Source: Pseudophaeobacter sp. EL27 | Lineage (GTDB): Bacteria > Pseudomonadota > Alphaproteobacteria > Rhodobacterales > Rhodobacteraceae | Direction: 5' to 3' | DNA length: 64,000 nucleotides | NCBI RefSeq assembly: GCF_900313025.1 | Contig: NZ_OMPQ01000015.1 | Coordinates: forward strand, 257,775-321,774 | Shown: piece after piece, positions 19,243 to 28,012 of the stretch | Position numbering within the stretch: the first letter of the stretch is position 1 | Layout of the letters: the number at the start of each line of letters is the position of its first letter | Translations under genes and position numbers: made by a program | The notes under the pieces: model-generated | What the model saw: only the letters and a program-made list of their open reading frames with translations | Told to the model about the DNA's origin: nothing | Database searches by the model: none

Positions 19243-20214
19243 ATGACGCGACGTGCAGTAGTGGTTGGCACAGGACATTATCTCCCCAATCGGGTAGTGG
19301 AAAACGCGGAATTTGAAGCCTCTCTGGAAACAAGCGACGAGTGGATTCGCTCACGCTCCGGAATCGAGCGGCGCCACTTTGCCGCCGAGGGCGAAACCAC
19401 CTCGGATATGGCAACAGCTGCGGCTCAGGCCGCGCTGGACGATGCCGGGCTGGAAGCCAAGGACATCGACGCGATTGTGCTTGCCACCTCCACTGCCGAT
19501 ATGACCTTCCCCTCCGCCGCGACCATGGTGCAGGCCAAACTGGGCATGACCAATGGCTTTGCTTTTGATGTGCAGGCCGTTTGCGCCGGTTTCGTCTACG
19601 CCCTGACCAATGCCAATGCGCTCCTTCTATCCGGTCAGGCAGAGCGCGTCTTGGTGATTGGTGCGGAAACCTTTAGCCGGATTATGGATTGGACAGATCG
19701 CTCCACCTGTGTGCTGTTTGGCGATGGCGCCGGGGCGCTGGTGCTGGAGGCACAGACCCAGAGCGGCAGCAAAGAGGATCGCGGCATTCTCGCCACCGAT
19801 CTCAATTCTGACGGGCGATACCGAGACCTGCTCTATGTGGATGGCGGCGTAGCCACACAAAACACCGGCCATCTGCGCATGCAGGGCAACCAGGTGTTCC
19901 GCCATGCCGTGGAAAAACTTGCCAAAACCGCAAATACAGCGCTGGAACGCGCCGAGTTGAGTACCGATGATGTCGATTGGATCGTGCCGCATCAGGCCAA
20001 TATCCGCATCATTCAGGGCACTGCCAAAAAGATGGGTCTGTCGATGGACAACGTGGTTGTCACGGTCCAGGACCACGGCAATACCTCTGCCGCCTCAATC
20101 CCGCTGGCACTTTCTGTTGGAAAATCGCGTGGTCAGATTAAGCCCGGGGACCTAATTGTGACCGAAGCCATCGGCGGCGGCCTGGCCTGGGGCGCAGTAG
20201 TGTTGCGCTGGTAG
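19243..20214 (+). CDS. fabH: 3-oxoacyl-[ACP] synthase III
   Basis: A 323-residue KASIII that condenses acetyl-CoA with malonyl-ACP to start type II fatty-acid synthesis. The catalytic triad is visible: Cys114 in QAVCAGF, His in VPHQANIRI, and Asn in DHGNTSAAS. The N-terminal GTGHYLPNRVVEN and the SDEWIRSRSGIERRHFA loop are typical. It follows plsX by 20 bp, so the two are almost certainly in one operon. Confidence 0.97.
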   Translation: MTRRAVVVGTGHYLPNRVVENAEFEASLETSDEWIRSRSGIERRHFAAEGETTSDMATAAAQAALDDAGLEAKDIDAIVLATSTADMTFPSAATMVQAKLGMTNGFAFDVQAVCAGFVYALTNANALLLSGQAERVLVIGAETFSRIMDWTDRSTCVLFGDGAGALVLEAQTQSGSKEDRGILATDLNSDGRYRDLLYVDGGVATQNTGHLRMQGNQVFRHAVEKLAKTANTALERAELSTDDVDWIVPHQANIRIIQGTAKKMGLSMDNVVVTVQDHGNTSAASIPLALSVGKSRGQIKPGDLIVTEAIGGGLAWGAVVLRW

Positions 20215-20307
20215 CTACGAAGCCAGGAAACAGGCCACTTGCAATTCATTGATATTGACAGGGAAATTCCCCTGCCCCTATGATTTGACAAACAATGGGG
20301 ATTTAGC

Positions 20308-20610
20308 ATGAGCGAAAAAACTCTTACACGCATGGATCTGAGCGAAGCCGTCTTCCGTGAGGTCGGCCTGTCTCGAAACGAAAGCGCCCAGCTGGTAGAG
20401 AGCATGTTGCAGCACATGTCCGATGCTCTTGTGCAGGGAGAGCAGGTTAAAATCTCGTCCTTTGGCACCTTTAGTGTCCGCGACAAATCTGCTCGTGTGG
20501 GCCGCAATCCCAAGACCGGGGAGGAAGTTCCAATCCAGCCCCGTCGTGTTTTGACCTTCCGCCCCTCACATTTGATGAAAGATCGGGTGGCCGAGGGAAA
20601 CCGCAAGTAA
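20308..20610 (+). CDS. ihfA: Integration host factor subunit alpha
   Basis: A 100-residue DNA-bending protein of the HU/IHF family. Residues 1-40 form the dimerisation helices ([28 protein letters not shown]), then [30 protein letters not shown] with the beta arm carrying the intercalating proline (RNPKTG). The C-terminal [13 protein letters not shown] completes the fold. IHF-alpha pairs with IHF-beta, encoded elsewhere. The fabH-ihfA-merR order recurs in Rhodobacteraceae. Confidence 0.95.
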   Translation: MSEKTLTRMDLSEAVFREVGLSRNESAQLVESMLQHMSDALVQGEQVKISSFGTFSVRDKSARVGRNPKTGEEVPIQPRRVLTFRPSHLMKDRVAEGNRK

Positions 20611-20736
20611 TACGGCACACTCCTCTTCTACCCCAGCCTGACTGGCCCTACTCCGGCTCTGCCTGAGATCTTGACGTTTGCCTTTGGGCCAGCAAACCCC
20701 AGCTCTTCCCAGAGCAAGATCATTGGAACAATTACG

Positions 20737-22017
20737 ATGTCAAAATCAGCAGACGCCTTTCGCACCATCAGCGAAGTTGCGGACTGGCTCGGCGTGCAGG
20801 CCCATGTTCTGCGCTTTTGGGAAAGCAAATTTACGCAGATCAAGCCGGTAAAACGGGCGGGGGGTCGGCGCTATTACCGCCCCGCAGATATGCTTCTGTT
20901 GGGCGGCATCACCAAGCTGTTGCACAAAGACGGGCTGTCGATCAAAGAGGTTCAGGCGATTCTCCGCGATCAGGGCATTTCTCATGTGAGTCAGCTGTCT
21001 CATGACCTGGATTCCGATGGTCCGCCGTCCGATGAAGTCCCCCCAGATTTTCATGAAAAATCCACCGAAATCATAGACATACCCCCGGCCGCAGAGCCCA
21101 TTGCAGAAGCATCAATGCCTCCCGGTTTGAGTAGCAAGCCCTCCACCCAATCTCCGGAAGAGTCCCCGCCAGAGACGCAGGTCACCACGCTCGCAGATCC
21201 CGTGGAGAGCGAAGCGCTTGAAGAAATTCAAACCGATTCATCCTCAGGTGCAGAGCTGGATCAGGTCGTAAATCAGGTACAAGAGCCAGTTGTTGAGAAT
21301 GCTGAGGTATCTGAGGTTCCTCAACCTGCCGAAGTCACCGCGGCCGAACCAGCACCTGAACCTGAGCCCACCCCCACAGATCCAGTTGCACCAATCACGC
21401 CAGAGGCGACCCCAACAGCGCAGCACGAACGCGCCACCGCTCCGACCTCGGCGGCGGAGCCCGAACAGATGGATATGCTGCTCGACACTCCGGCAGAGCC
21501 CTCCCCAATAGCTGAGCCCCAACCTGAGCCCCAACCTGAGCCACAGCCTGAAAGCCTGGAACCGGAGACTGAAGCCGCCGCTATTGCTCCTCTTCAGGAT
21601 CTCGCTGAACCTGTCGAGACCACAGCAGTCGAAACAGTTCCGGTGGATGCCGACCCTGTACAGCCCGCGCCCGTAGAGAGCCCCCAGGCAGACCCTGCAC
21701 CGGTTGAGACTGGACCGGCTGAAACTGTGGCTGTCGAGGTTGGCCCAGTTGAAGTCACCCCTCAGGAGAGCGCTACCCAATCGGCGCCGACCTTTGAAGA
21801 AGAGAATCATCTGGCTGCCACACTGGTCGAGACCTCTGAAGAACAGGCACAGGGCGCAGAACCGACACCGGAGCAACCAGCCACCACCTCAAATGCAGCT
21901 GCCACCCCGGCGACAGTCCTGTCGCTGCTTGAGCGGACCACTAGCCTGCCTGCGCATCTCAAGGCGGATGTCGCTGGCTGTGCGGCTGAATTGCGTGCAA
22001 TCTTGGCTGCGGGCTAA
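20737..22017 (+). CDS. MerR family regulator with long Pro/Glu-rich tail
   Basis: A 426-residue protein. Residues 8-80 are a MerR helix-turn-helix ([48 protein letters not shown]), followed by [20 protein letters not shown]. Residues about 95-385 form a low-complexity acidic and proline-rich region with repeated PEPQ units. A short C-terminal block ([31 protein letters not shown]) looks folded. It lacks the cysteines of metal-sensing MerR proteins. A frame opens 22 codons upstream, but MSKSADAF at 20737 is the likely start. Its position after ihfA is conserved in the family, and its target is unknown. Confidence 0.85.
   Translation: MSKSADAFRTISEVADWLGVQAHVLRFWESKFTQIKPVKRAGGRRYYRPADMLLLGGITKLLHKDGLSIKEVQAILRDQGISHVSQLSHDLDSDGPPSDEVPPDFHEKSTEIIDIPPAAEPIAEASMPPGLSSKPSTQSPEESPPETQVTTLADPVESEALEEIQTDSSSGAELDQVVNQVQEPVVENAEVSEVPQPAEVTAAEPAPEPEPTPTDPVAPITPEATPTAQHERATAPTSAAEPEQMDMLLDTPAEPSPIAEPQPEPQPEPQPESLEPETEAAAIAPLQDLAEPVETTAVETVPVDADPVQPAPVESPQADPAPVETGPAETVAVEVGPVEVTPQESATQSAPTFEEENHLAATLVETSEEQAQGAEPTPEQPATTSNAAATPATVLSLLERTTSLPAHLKADVAGCAAELRAILAAG
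21514..21549 (+). repeat. 12-bp tandem repeat coding for PEPQ units
   Basis: Three consecutive units of GAGCCCCAACCT (the third diverged) encode Glu-Pro-Gln-Pro within the acidic tail of the MerR-family protein. Slippage here would change tail length without shifting the frame. Confidence 0.85.
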
Positions 22018-22093
22018 AATATTCACCGCCACTGAAAAAAACCGGAAATACCCCCTTGCCCCCGCTGGGAAATACAGTAGAACCCGTCATCAG

Positions 22094-22170
22094 CGGGCTA
22101 TGGCGCAGCCTGGTAGCGCGTCCGTCTGGGGGACGGAAGGTCGCAGGTTCGAGTCCTGCTAGCCCGACCA
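22094..22170 (+). tRNA. tRNA-Pro (anticodon GGG)
   Basis: A 77-nt tRNA with encoded CCA. The acceptor stem is CGGGCTA / TAGCCCG with discriminator A. The anticodon stem TCCGT / ACGGA encloses the loop CTGGGGG, giving anticodon GGG. The T-arm is GCAGG TTCGAGT CCTGC. A terminator hairpin starts at the next base. Confidence 0.97.
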
Positions 22171-22209
22171 AAAAACTGTTTGAGTGCTTTGCATTCAAAC
22201 AGTTTTTTT
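22171..22209 (+). terminator. Rho-independent terminator of tRNA-Pro
   Basis: A 17-bp stem with one G-T pair (AAAAACTGTTTGAGTGC / GCATTCAAACAGTTTTT) with a TTT loop ends in seven T. It begins at the first base after the CCA of the tRNA. Confidence 0.93.
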
Positions 22210-22304
22210 GCATTTGGGCAGTCGCACTTGCTGTTTTGCCAAAACATCAAAGAGATGATAACGGTCACCCTTATCGGCACTTCCAAGCCAGAGGATAATG
22301 GATC

Positions 22305-23384
22305 ATGACCGGCGTTCTACCCAGCCAAGCTATTGAAAAAATGTTCGATCGTGGTGAGATCACCCTCACCGAACCTCTGGTCGATGGTCAGGTCCAACCC
22401 GCCAGTCTGGATCTGCGACTTGGCACCGTTGCTTACCGTGTTCGCGCCTCCTTCCTGGCGGGGCATGAGTGCAGCGTGGCCGACCGGATCAGCGAATTTG
22501 AAATGCACCGCATCGATTTGACCGATGGGGCCGTTTTGGAAAAGGGCTGTGTCTATCTGGTGCCTCTGATGGAGGGGCTGGCGCTGCCTCAGGACGTCTC
22601 AGCGGTGGCAAATGCCAAAAGCTCAACCGGGCGCCTTGATCTGCTGACCCGGACAATCACCGATGGCGGGGTGGAATTTGACCGAATCAAGCCCGGCTAT
22701 AGCGGCCCGCTCTATGCCGAGATCTGCCCGCGCTCCTTTTCAGTGCTGGTGCGCCCCGGCATGCGCTTGAATCAGATCCGCTTTCGTCAGGGTCAGGCTG
22801 TGCTCAGCGATGCAGAGCTCACCGACCTGCACCAGCAAAGCCCGCTGGTCGATGGCCAGGCCGTGATCGAAGACGGGCTGGGGTTTTCTGTTGATCTGCG
22901 CCTGCCCGGCTCTGATCTGGTGGGCTATCGCGCCAAGCCGCACACCGGGGTGATTGATCTGGATCGTATCGGAGAATATGACCCGCAGGACTATTGGGAA
23001 GAAGTGCACAGCACCTCTGGTCGCATTATCCTCGACCCCGGTGCCTTCTATATTCTGGTGAGCCGTGAAGCGGTTCAAATTCCCCCCGCCTATGCGGCTG
23101 AAATGGCCCCCTATCTTGCCATGGTCGGGGAATTCCGGGTGCATTACGCCGGCTTCTTTGATCCCGGCTTTGGCCATGATGCCGCCGGCGGATCTGGGTC
23201 ACGTGGCGTGTTGGAAGTACGCTGCCATGAGGCCCCCTTTGTGCTCGAGCACGGTCAGGTCGTGGGTCGCCTCGTCTATGAGCGCATGAGCGAGTTACCA
23301 GAGCAGCTATACGGTGTAGGAATTGCCTCCAACTATCAAGGTCAGGGGCTTAAACTCTCCAAACACTTCAAAACCCCCGCTTGA
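22305..23384 (+). CDS. dcd: 2'-deoxycytidine 5'-triphosphate deaminase, long alphaproteobacterial form
   Basis: A 359-residue protein, about twice the length of E. coli Dcd (193 residues). It matches the alphaproteobacterial long type (DCD_N family) in which two deaminase/dUTPase-like units occur in one chain. Conserved parts are LPSQAIEKMFDRGEI, QVQPASLDLRLGTVAYRVRASFL, VANAKSSTGRLDLLTRTITDGGVEFDRIKPGYSGPLYAEICPRSFSVLVRPG and, in the second half, DYWEEV...FYILVSREAVQIPPAYAAEM and HYAGFFDPGFGHD. It deaminates dCTP to dUTP for dTMP synthesis. It lies alone between tRNA-Pro and a convergent Lrp gene. Confidence 0.9.
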   Translation: MTGVLPSQAIEKMFDRGEITLTEPLVDGQVQPASLDLRLGTVAYRVRASFLAGHECSVADRISEFEMHRIDLTDGAVLEKGCVYLVPLMEGLALPQDVSAVANAKSSTGRLDLLTRTITDGGVEFDRIKPGYSGPLYAEICPRSFSVLVRPGMRLNQIRFRQGQAVLSDAELTDLHQQSPLVDGQAVIEDGLGFSVDLRLPGSDLVGYRAKPHTGVIDLDRIGEYDPQDYWEEVHSTSGRIILDPGAFYILVSREAVQIPPAYAAEMAPYLAMVGEFRVHYAGFFDPGFGHDAAGGSGSRGVLEVRCHEAPFVLEHGQVVGRLVYERMSELPEQLYGVGIASNYQGQGLKLSKHFKTPA

Positions 23385-23409
23385 CGCTTTACCGATTCTG
23401 CACAGGGCG

Positions 23410-23886
23410 CTATTTCACATAGGGGCCTTCGGCCAAATCCACTGAGACCTCTGCCTGCACCGTCCGCTCCAGATGCGTGGAGAGCGCCATATAGGTGCGG
23501 GTGCCGCGTACACCCTCGACGTCATAGATCTGTGCCAACAGCCCCTCCAGCGCCGGCGGCGAAGCCACCCGCACCTTGAGAATCAGGCAGGCGTCGCCGG
23601 TTGCGGTATGGATCTCTTCAACTTCTGGCCAATCCTCCATTGCCAGCATTGGCCCGGTCTTGCCCCAGCCCACGGTATCCACATGAATAAAGGCCAGCAA
23701 TGGTTTGCCCATCGCAGCGCCATCAAGCTGCGCGACAGTGGATTTGATCACCCCAGCAGCCCGCAACCTCTTGACCCTCTCATGAACCGCCGGAGCCGAG
23801 AGGCCAACCGCAGCGCTGATCTTGGCATAGGATTGGCCGGCATCGCGACATAGCTCACCTAATATTCTTCGGTCCAAAGCATCCAT
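23410..23886 (-). CDS. Lrp/AsnC family transcriptional regulator
   Basis: A 158-residue Lrp/AsnC protein. The N-terminal helix-turn-helix is MDALDRRILGELCRDAGQSYAKISAAVGLSAPAVHERVKRLRAAGVI, and the C-terminal RAM domain (LLAFIHVDTV...EEIHTATGDACLILKVRVASPPALEGLLAQIYDVEGVRGTRTYMALS) binds an amino acid or related effector. The frame starts 16 codons earlier, but the ATG at 23886 with GGGAG upstream gives the family N-terminus. It is divergent from an MFS transporter 125 bp away, which is its most likely target. Confidence 0.9.
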   Translation of the reverse strand: MDALDRRILGELCRDAGQSYAKISAAVGLSAPAVHERVKRLRAAGVIKSTVAQLDGAAMGKPLLAFIHVDTVGWGKTGPMLAMEDWPEVEEIHTATGDACLILKVRVASPPALEGLLAQIYDVEGVRGTRTYMALSTHLERTVQAEVSVDLAEGPYVK

Positions 23887-24011
23887 TTTCCCACTCCCAA
23901 CTACAGTTTCTGAATAATGTCTGTTTCTTTCCATAAACCCTCTGCCAGGGGTTCACGGAACATCCTTCTGAGATTATCTGCATCTACGGAACAAAAATCA
24001 AAGGCTATGAG

Positions 24012-25214
24012 ATGTCCCATCAGGCAGTAACACATCAGCAACCGCTCTGGGCCTCAATCCTGGTCCTGATGAGCGCCATTGGCATTATCGGCTCAAACTC
24101 GCTGTTGCTGTCACCGCTGGTTCTGGCTGTGGGAAATGATCTGGGCACCGATCCGGCCGGGGTGATGCAGGCTGCCAGTGCCTATGGGCTGGGTGTGGCG
24201 GCCGCCGCCCTGACCCTGGCCCCGCTGGGCGACCGTATCGGCGCAGGACGGCTGCTGCGTATCGCCCTGCTGGTGCTGACACTTGGCTTGGGCGCCAGTG
24301 CGGCTGCGCCGGGCCTATGGGGCTTGATCGCCGCGCAGGTTCTTTGCGGTCTGGCAGGCGGCGCTGCCCTGCCATCAATCTACACCCTCGCGGCGGTGAT
24401 TGCCCCACGAGGGCGCGAAGCCCGCATCGTGGGGCTGGTCCTGACGGGCTGGACCCTATCCATGGTGCTGGGCGTTAGCCTGAGCGCATGGCTAGCCGAT
24501 CTGGCCGGCTGGCGACTGGTCTATCTGGCACTGGCGGTACTGGCAGCGGGGCTCTGGCTCGGCTCTGCGGGGATGGCCCGGATTGCCTCCGGCTCTACCG
24601 GACAGGCCAGCTCGCCACTGACGGCACTGCGCGTCCCTGGCATTCGGCGTGGCCTTTTGGCTTCCTGCCTCTTGATGCTGAGCTTTTACACCACCTATTT
24701 CTTCACCGGCGCCCATGTGACCCTCACCCTGGGCCTCAGCACCGCGCAGGCGGGGCTGCTACCGCTGTTTTACGGCATTGGATTTGGCCTGGCGGTGATC
24801 TTTGATCCACTGTTGGACCGGCTGGGGCTGTCGCGCGCGACGCCGCCCGTCTTTGTGTTGATTGCCCTCACCTATCTGGTGATGCTCTCCTTTGCAGCCG
24901 ACTACACATTACTGCTGTTATTCTCGCTGGTCTGGGGCATTTTCCAACATCTCGGGCTCAACCTATTGGTGGCGCGGCTTACCGCGCTGGACCCGAGACA
25001 ACGCGGCGCCATCATGGGGCTTTACAGCACCATTACCTATCTCTGCGTCTTTGCCGCCCCCTTTGCCGGAGCTCTGCTCTTTCCGCTCTGGGGACTGGTG
25101 GGCTGTCTGGCGCTTTCGGCGCTGCTATGCCTGCTGGAAGCCATCGAGGCCGCGATCAGCCTGCGCCAAACCTCGAGTACTACTGATCCCGCTTCGCCCG
25201 GCGCGCCTGTCTGA
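24012..25214 (+). CDS. MFS transporter
   Basis: A 400-residue, 12-helix major facilitator protein resembling AraJ-type or drug exporters. The loop 2-3 motif is LAPLGDRIGAGRLLRIAL (residues about 73-90), a variant of the MFS motif A. Hydrophobic segments continue at regular spacing to LWGLVGCLALSALLCLLEAIEAA near the end. The substrate is unknown. The Lrp regulator is divergent from it, so amino-acid export or uptake is a reasonable guess. The last 35 bp overlap a convergent small gene. Confidence 0.88.
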   Translation: MSHQAVTHQQPLWASILVLMSAIGIIGSNSLLLSPLVLAVGNDLGTDPAGVMQAASAYGLGVAAAALTLAPLGDRIGAGRLLRIALLVLTLGLGASAAAPGLWGLIAAQVLCGLAGGAALPSIYTLAAVIAPRGREARIVGLVLTGWTLSMVLGVSLSAWLADLAGWRLVYLALAVLAAGLWLGSAGMARIASGSTGQASSPLTALRVPGIRRGLLASCLLMLSFYTTYFFTGAHVTLTLGLSTAQAGLLPLFYGIGFGLAVIFDPLLDRLGLSRATPPVFVLIALTYLVMLSFAADYTLLLLFSLVWGIFQHLGLNLLVARLTALDPRQRGAIMGLYSTITYLCVFAAPFAGALLFPLWGLVGCLALSALLCLLEAIEAAISLRQTSSTTDPASPGAPV

Positions 25215-25410
25215 TTGCCCGGATACGCTCTCGTTCTGAGCGGGCTTCAGCCTCAGCTGGGGTCTCTGCTGCGGCCTCCTGATGGCGGCCTCTGCCTGCG
25301 CCGCGGGATTTGCGGCCCGACAGGGCCCCAAGCCCGGCATCAACGCCCGCATTCACCGCCTTGCCCAGCAAACGCCGCATCACCAGCTTAACAATCATAT
25401 CGAGGTTCAT
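25180..25410 (-). CDS. Conserved-looking small protein, unknown function
   Basis: A 76-residue protein starting MNLDMIVKLVMRRLLGKAVNAGVDAGLGALSGRKS, an amphipathic helix with a glycine-rich end, followed by a highly charged Arg/Glu/Ala tail (EAEARSERERIRAIRQARRAKRDQ) likely to be helical. A GGGAGAAAC ribosome-binding site precedes the ATG. It lies 133 bp downstream of scpB on the same strand, so it may be the last gene of that operon. Its 3' end overlaps the MFS gene. I do not recognise a function. Confidence 0.6.
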   Translation of the reverse strand: MNLDMIVKLVMRRLLGKAVNAGVDAGLGALSGRKSRGAGRGRHQEAAAETPAEAEARSERERIRAIRQARRAKRDQ

Positions 25411-25543
25411 CACGTTTCTCCCAGGGCCTCAGGCACCGATCTCACAGAGGGCACTGCTCAAGAGCTGCACTCACCCTCAAGCTTCTAGCAGCAGAATTGG
25501 GCAATTCCTTGACGGATACAGGCTCCCCGAACTCTGAAACGCA

Positions 25544-26218
25544 TCAGTCGCCAAACAGTTCGGGCTGTTCACCCACCTCATCACTGTCTTCACCGCCCTG
25601 CCCCAGCGGCAGGCTGCCCGGCGGAGGTCTGTTTTCCAGCAGGCCCGCAGCACGCAGCTCTTTCAGCCCCGGCAAATCACGGGCGCTTTCCAAGCCAAAA
25701 TGATCCAAGAATACCGGCGTCACCACAAAGGTCACAGGCCGTCCCGGCGTCATCCGCCGCCGCCCAATACGAATCCACTCCATCTCCAGCAGCTGATCCA
25801 CCGTGCCACGCGACACCGAGACGCCGCGAATTTCCTCGATCTCAGCCCGGGTGACCGGCTGATGATAGGCAATGATCGCCAGGGTTTCGATGGCCGCCCG
25901 GCTGAGCTTGCGGGTTTCAACAATCTCTTTTTGCATCAGGAAACCAAGGTCGGGCGCGGTACGGATTGCCCAGGCCTCGCCAACCTGCACCACCCGGACA
26001 CCACGCCCCTCGTAGCGTTTGCGCAGGTGTTCCAATGCCGCAGCCGGATTGCAGCCATGCGGCATCCGCCCTTCGAGATCGCGCAGGGTGACAGGCGTGG
26101 CACTGGCAAAGAGTACCGCCTCGACCATGCGCTCCTGCTCGGCAATGGGCGGCGCATCAAACAGGCTCTCACTGGTGCCATGCTGTTCATTCGCGGGGGG
26201 GGCGTTTGGGGGCTGCAT
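25544..26218 (-). CDS. scpB: Segregation and condensation protein B
   Basis: A 224-residue ScpB with two winged-helix domains. The core EQERMVEAVLFASATPVTLRDLEGRMP, LSRAAIETLAIIAYHQPVTRAEIEEIRGVSVSRGTVDQLLEMEWIRIGRR and GRPVTFVVTPVFLDHFGLESARDLP match the family. ScpB binds the ScpA kleisin and SMC to form the bacterial condensin complex. The start overlaps the stop of scpA by one base. The N-terminal 30 residues and the acidic C-terminal tail are variable. Confidence 0.95.
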   Translation of the reverse strand: MQPPNAPPANEQHGTSESLFDAPPIAEQERMVEAVLFASATPVTLRDLEGRMPHGCNPAAALEHLRKRYEGRGVRVVQVGEAWAIRTAPDLGFLMQKEIVETRKLSRAAIETLAIIAYHQPVTRAEIEEIRGVSVSRGTVDQLLEMEWIRIGRRRMTPGRPVTFVVTPVFLDHFGLESARDLPGLKELRAAGLLENRPPPGSLPLGQGGEDSDEVGEQPELFGD

Positions 26219-27015
26219 CAGCTCTCCTCATCCAGACTGCGCAGCTGAATGGGCGCAAAATTATCGCTTTGGCGAATTTCTAGCCGCCCTTCCTTGACCA
26301 GCTGCAAAGAGGCCGCAAAGGTCGCCGCCGTGGCAGAGCGCCGTTTCACCGGATCCTTGTGCCAGCCATCCGGCAGATAGCTGAGCATATCAGTCCAACT
26401 GCCTGTAAACCCGATCAAACTGCGCATCCGCTCCAGCGCCTCTTCCATGGTGAAAACGCTGTCGCGATCCATCACAAAGGGGCGGAAGTCATCCTTGGTA
26501 CGGATCCGGGCATAGCCCTGCATCAGGTCCAGAAGATTGGCGGAATAGGTCACGGTCCTGATCCGCTGAATGTTTTCATCCTGGCCGCGCACAAAGAAGT
26601 CACGCCCCAGCTGATCGCGCCCCATCAGACGGGCTGCGGCATCGCGCATGGCCTGCAACCGCTCCAGCTGAAAGGCCAGATGTGCCGCCAGCTCGGCCCC
26701 CGAGGGTCCCTCCTCAGCTGGATCCGGCGGCAGCAACAGCCGTGATTTCAGATAGGCAAGCCAGGCCGCCATAACCAGGTAATCCGCTGCCAGCTCGATG
26801 CGCAGCTCCTTGGCGTGTTCCACAAAGGTCAAATACTGCCGGGCCAGCTCCAACACCGAGATACGGCGCAGATCGACCTTTTGCGTGCGCGATAGCGTCA
26901 GCAACAGGTCGAGCGGCCCTTCAAAGCCGTCGACATCGATAATCAGAGCCTCCGCCGCCAGCCGGTCTTCGACGGACTGGGCGGTGACTTCGTGAAACAG
27001 GTTTTGCTCAGACAT
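26218..27015 (-). CDS. scpA: Segregation and condensation protein A
   Basis: A 265-residue kleisin. The N-terminal DVDGFEGPLDLLLTLSRTQKVDLRRISVLELARQYL is the SMC-neck-binding segment of ScpA, followed by ELAADYLVMAAWLAYLKSRLLLP. The C-terminal winged helix that binds the SMC head includes ATAATFAASLQLVKEGRLEIRQSDNFAPI. It overlaps nagZ by 8 bp and scpB by 1 bp, so the three genes are translationally linked in the order nagZ-scpA-scpB. Confidence 0.95.
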   Translation of the reverse strand: MSEQNLFHEVTAQSVEDRLAAEALIIDVDGFEGPLDLLLTLSRTQKVDLRRISVLELARQYLTFVEHAKELRIELAADYLVMAAWLAYLKSRLLLPPDPAEEGPSGAELAAHLAFQLERLQAMRDAAARLMGRDQLGRDFFVRGQDENIQRIRTVTYSANLLDLMQGYARIRTKDDFRPFVMDRDSVFTMEEALERMRSLIGFTGSWTDMLSYLPDGWHKDPVKRRSATAATFAASLQLVKEGRLEIRQSDNFAPIQLRSLDEES

Positions 27016-28012
27016 AGACCTTTCCGCCCATCAAGGCGGTAAGTTCGGCCTCGGCGGCCTCGGTGTCAAGCGGCAGGGGCGCATGCCGCTGCGCCAGGGC
27101 TGCCTCAGCGCGGGCCAGTCCTGCCGTATCCATTGCGCCTGCGGCCTCTGCCACGGCGCGACGATCTGCGAGGGAGGCATTGCAAAACAGAACTAGATCA
27201 CAGCCTGCGCGGCGGGCCGCTTCGGCTTTTTGCGCCGGGGTTCCGTCCAGTGCCTTCATCGAAATATCATCAGTCATGACCAAGCCGCCAAAGCCAATCT
27301 CTTGGCGGATCATCGCCATGACCCTGTCCGAGATCGTGGCGGGCTGATCATCTAAGGCCTCGTAAACCAGATGCGCGGTCATCCCGAGCGGCAGATCATT
27401 CAGGGCCGCAAAAACGGCAAAATCCTGCGCCTCAAGTGTGTCCAAAGGTGCTGTGACCTGCGGCAGATCCTTGTGGCTGTCCACCTGAGCGCGGCCATGG
27501 CCCGGAATATGTTTGAGAACTGGCAGCACGCCCCCGTCCAGATGCGCCTGAGCTACCGCCCGTGCCAATGAGACAACCTGTTCAAGGCTATCCCCGTAGC
27601 AGCGGTTCTTCAAAAATGGATGGGTATCCGGCGTCACAAGATCGCCAACCGGGGCGCAATTGCTATCAATGCCAAGATCCAGCAATTCCTGGGAAATGAG
27701 GCGATAGCGCAGATACATGGCACGTTCGGCCTGATCACCCGCCTGACCGACATGGTCCAGTGGCGCCATCCAGTCGCGCGCAAGCGGGCTGCGCAGACGC
27801 TGAACCCGACCGCCCTCCTGATCGATGGTGATCAGACAATCACGACCAACAGCCTCGCGCAGCTCAGCGCAGAGCGCGCGGGTTTGGGCGGCGCTTTGGA
27901 TATTGCGAGCAAAGAGGATAAAGCCAAAGGGATCCGCATCACGGAAAAACGCCTTTTCCTCCGGTGTCAGGACCAGCCCTTCGGCATCCAGAATGGCAGC
28001 TCCGCAGGTCAT
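27008..28012 (-). CDS. nagZ: Beta-N-acetylhexosaminidase (glycoside hydrolase family 3)
   Basis: A 334-residue cytosolic GH3 enzyme that removes N-acetylglucosamine from anhydromuropeptides in cell-wall recycling. The diagnostic loop KHIPGHGRAQVDSHKDLP carries the catalytic His and Asp of NagZ. The nucleophile Asp is in VMTDDISMKAL, and the N-terminal DPFGFILFARNI and TIDQEGGRVQRL blocks are also present. Its start overlaps the SPOR gene stop by one base. Together with anmK at 8784-9896 it gives two steps of the recycling pathway in this window. Confidence 0.96.
   Translation of the reverse strand: MTCGAAILDAEGLVLTPEEKAFFRDADPFGFILFARNIQSAAQTRALCAELREAVGRDCLITIDQEGGRVQRLRSPLARDWMAPLDHVGQAGDQAERAMYLRYRLISQELLDLGIDSNCAPVGDLVTPDTHPFLKNRCYGDSLEQVVSLARAVAQAHLDGGVLPVLKHIPGHGRAQVDSHKDLPQVTAPLDTLEAQDFAVFAALNDLPLGMTAHLVYEALDDQPATISDRVMAMIRQEIGFGGLVMTDDISMKALDGTPAQKAEAARRAGCDLVLFCNASLADRRAVAEAAGAMDTAGLARAEAALAQRHAPLPLDTEAAEAELTALMGGKVYV

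Noticed and set aside
20281-20307. A riboswitch or leader structure before ihfA
   Set aside because: The 93-bp gap after fabH has no conserved stem pattern and looks like an ordinary operon spacer.
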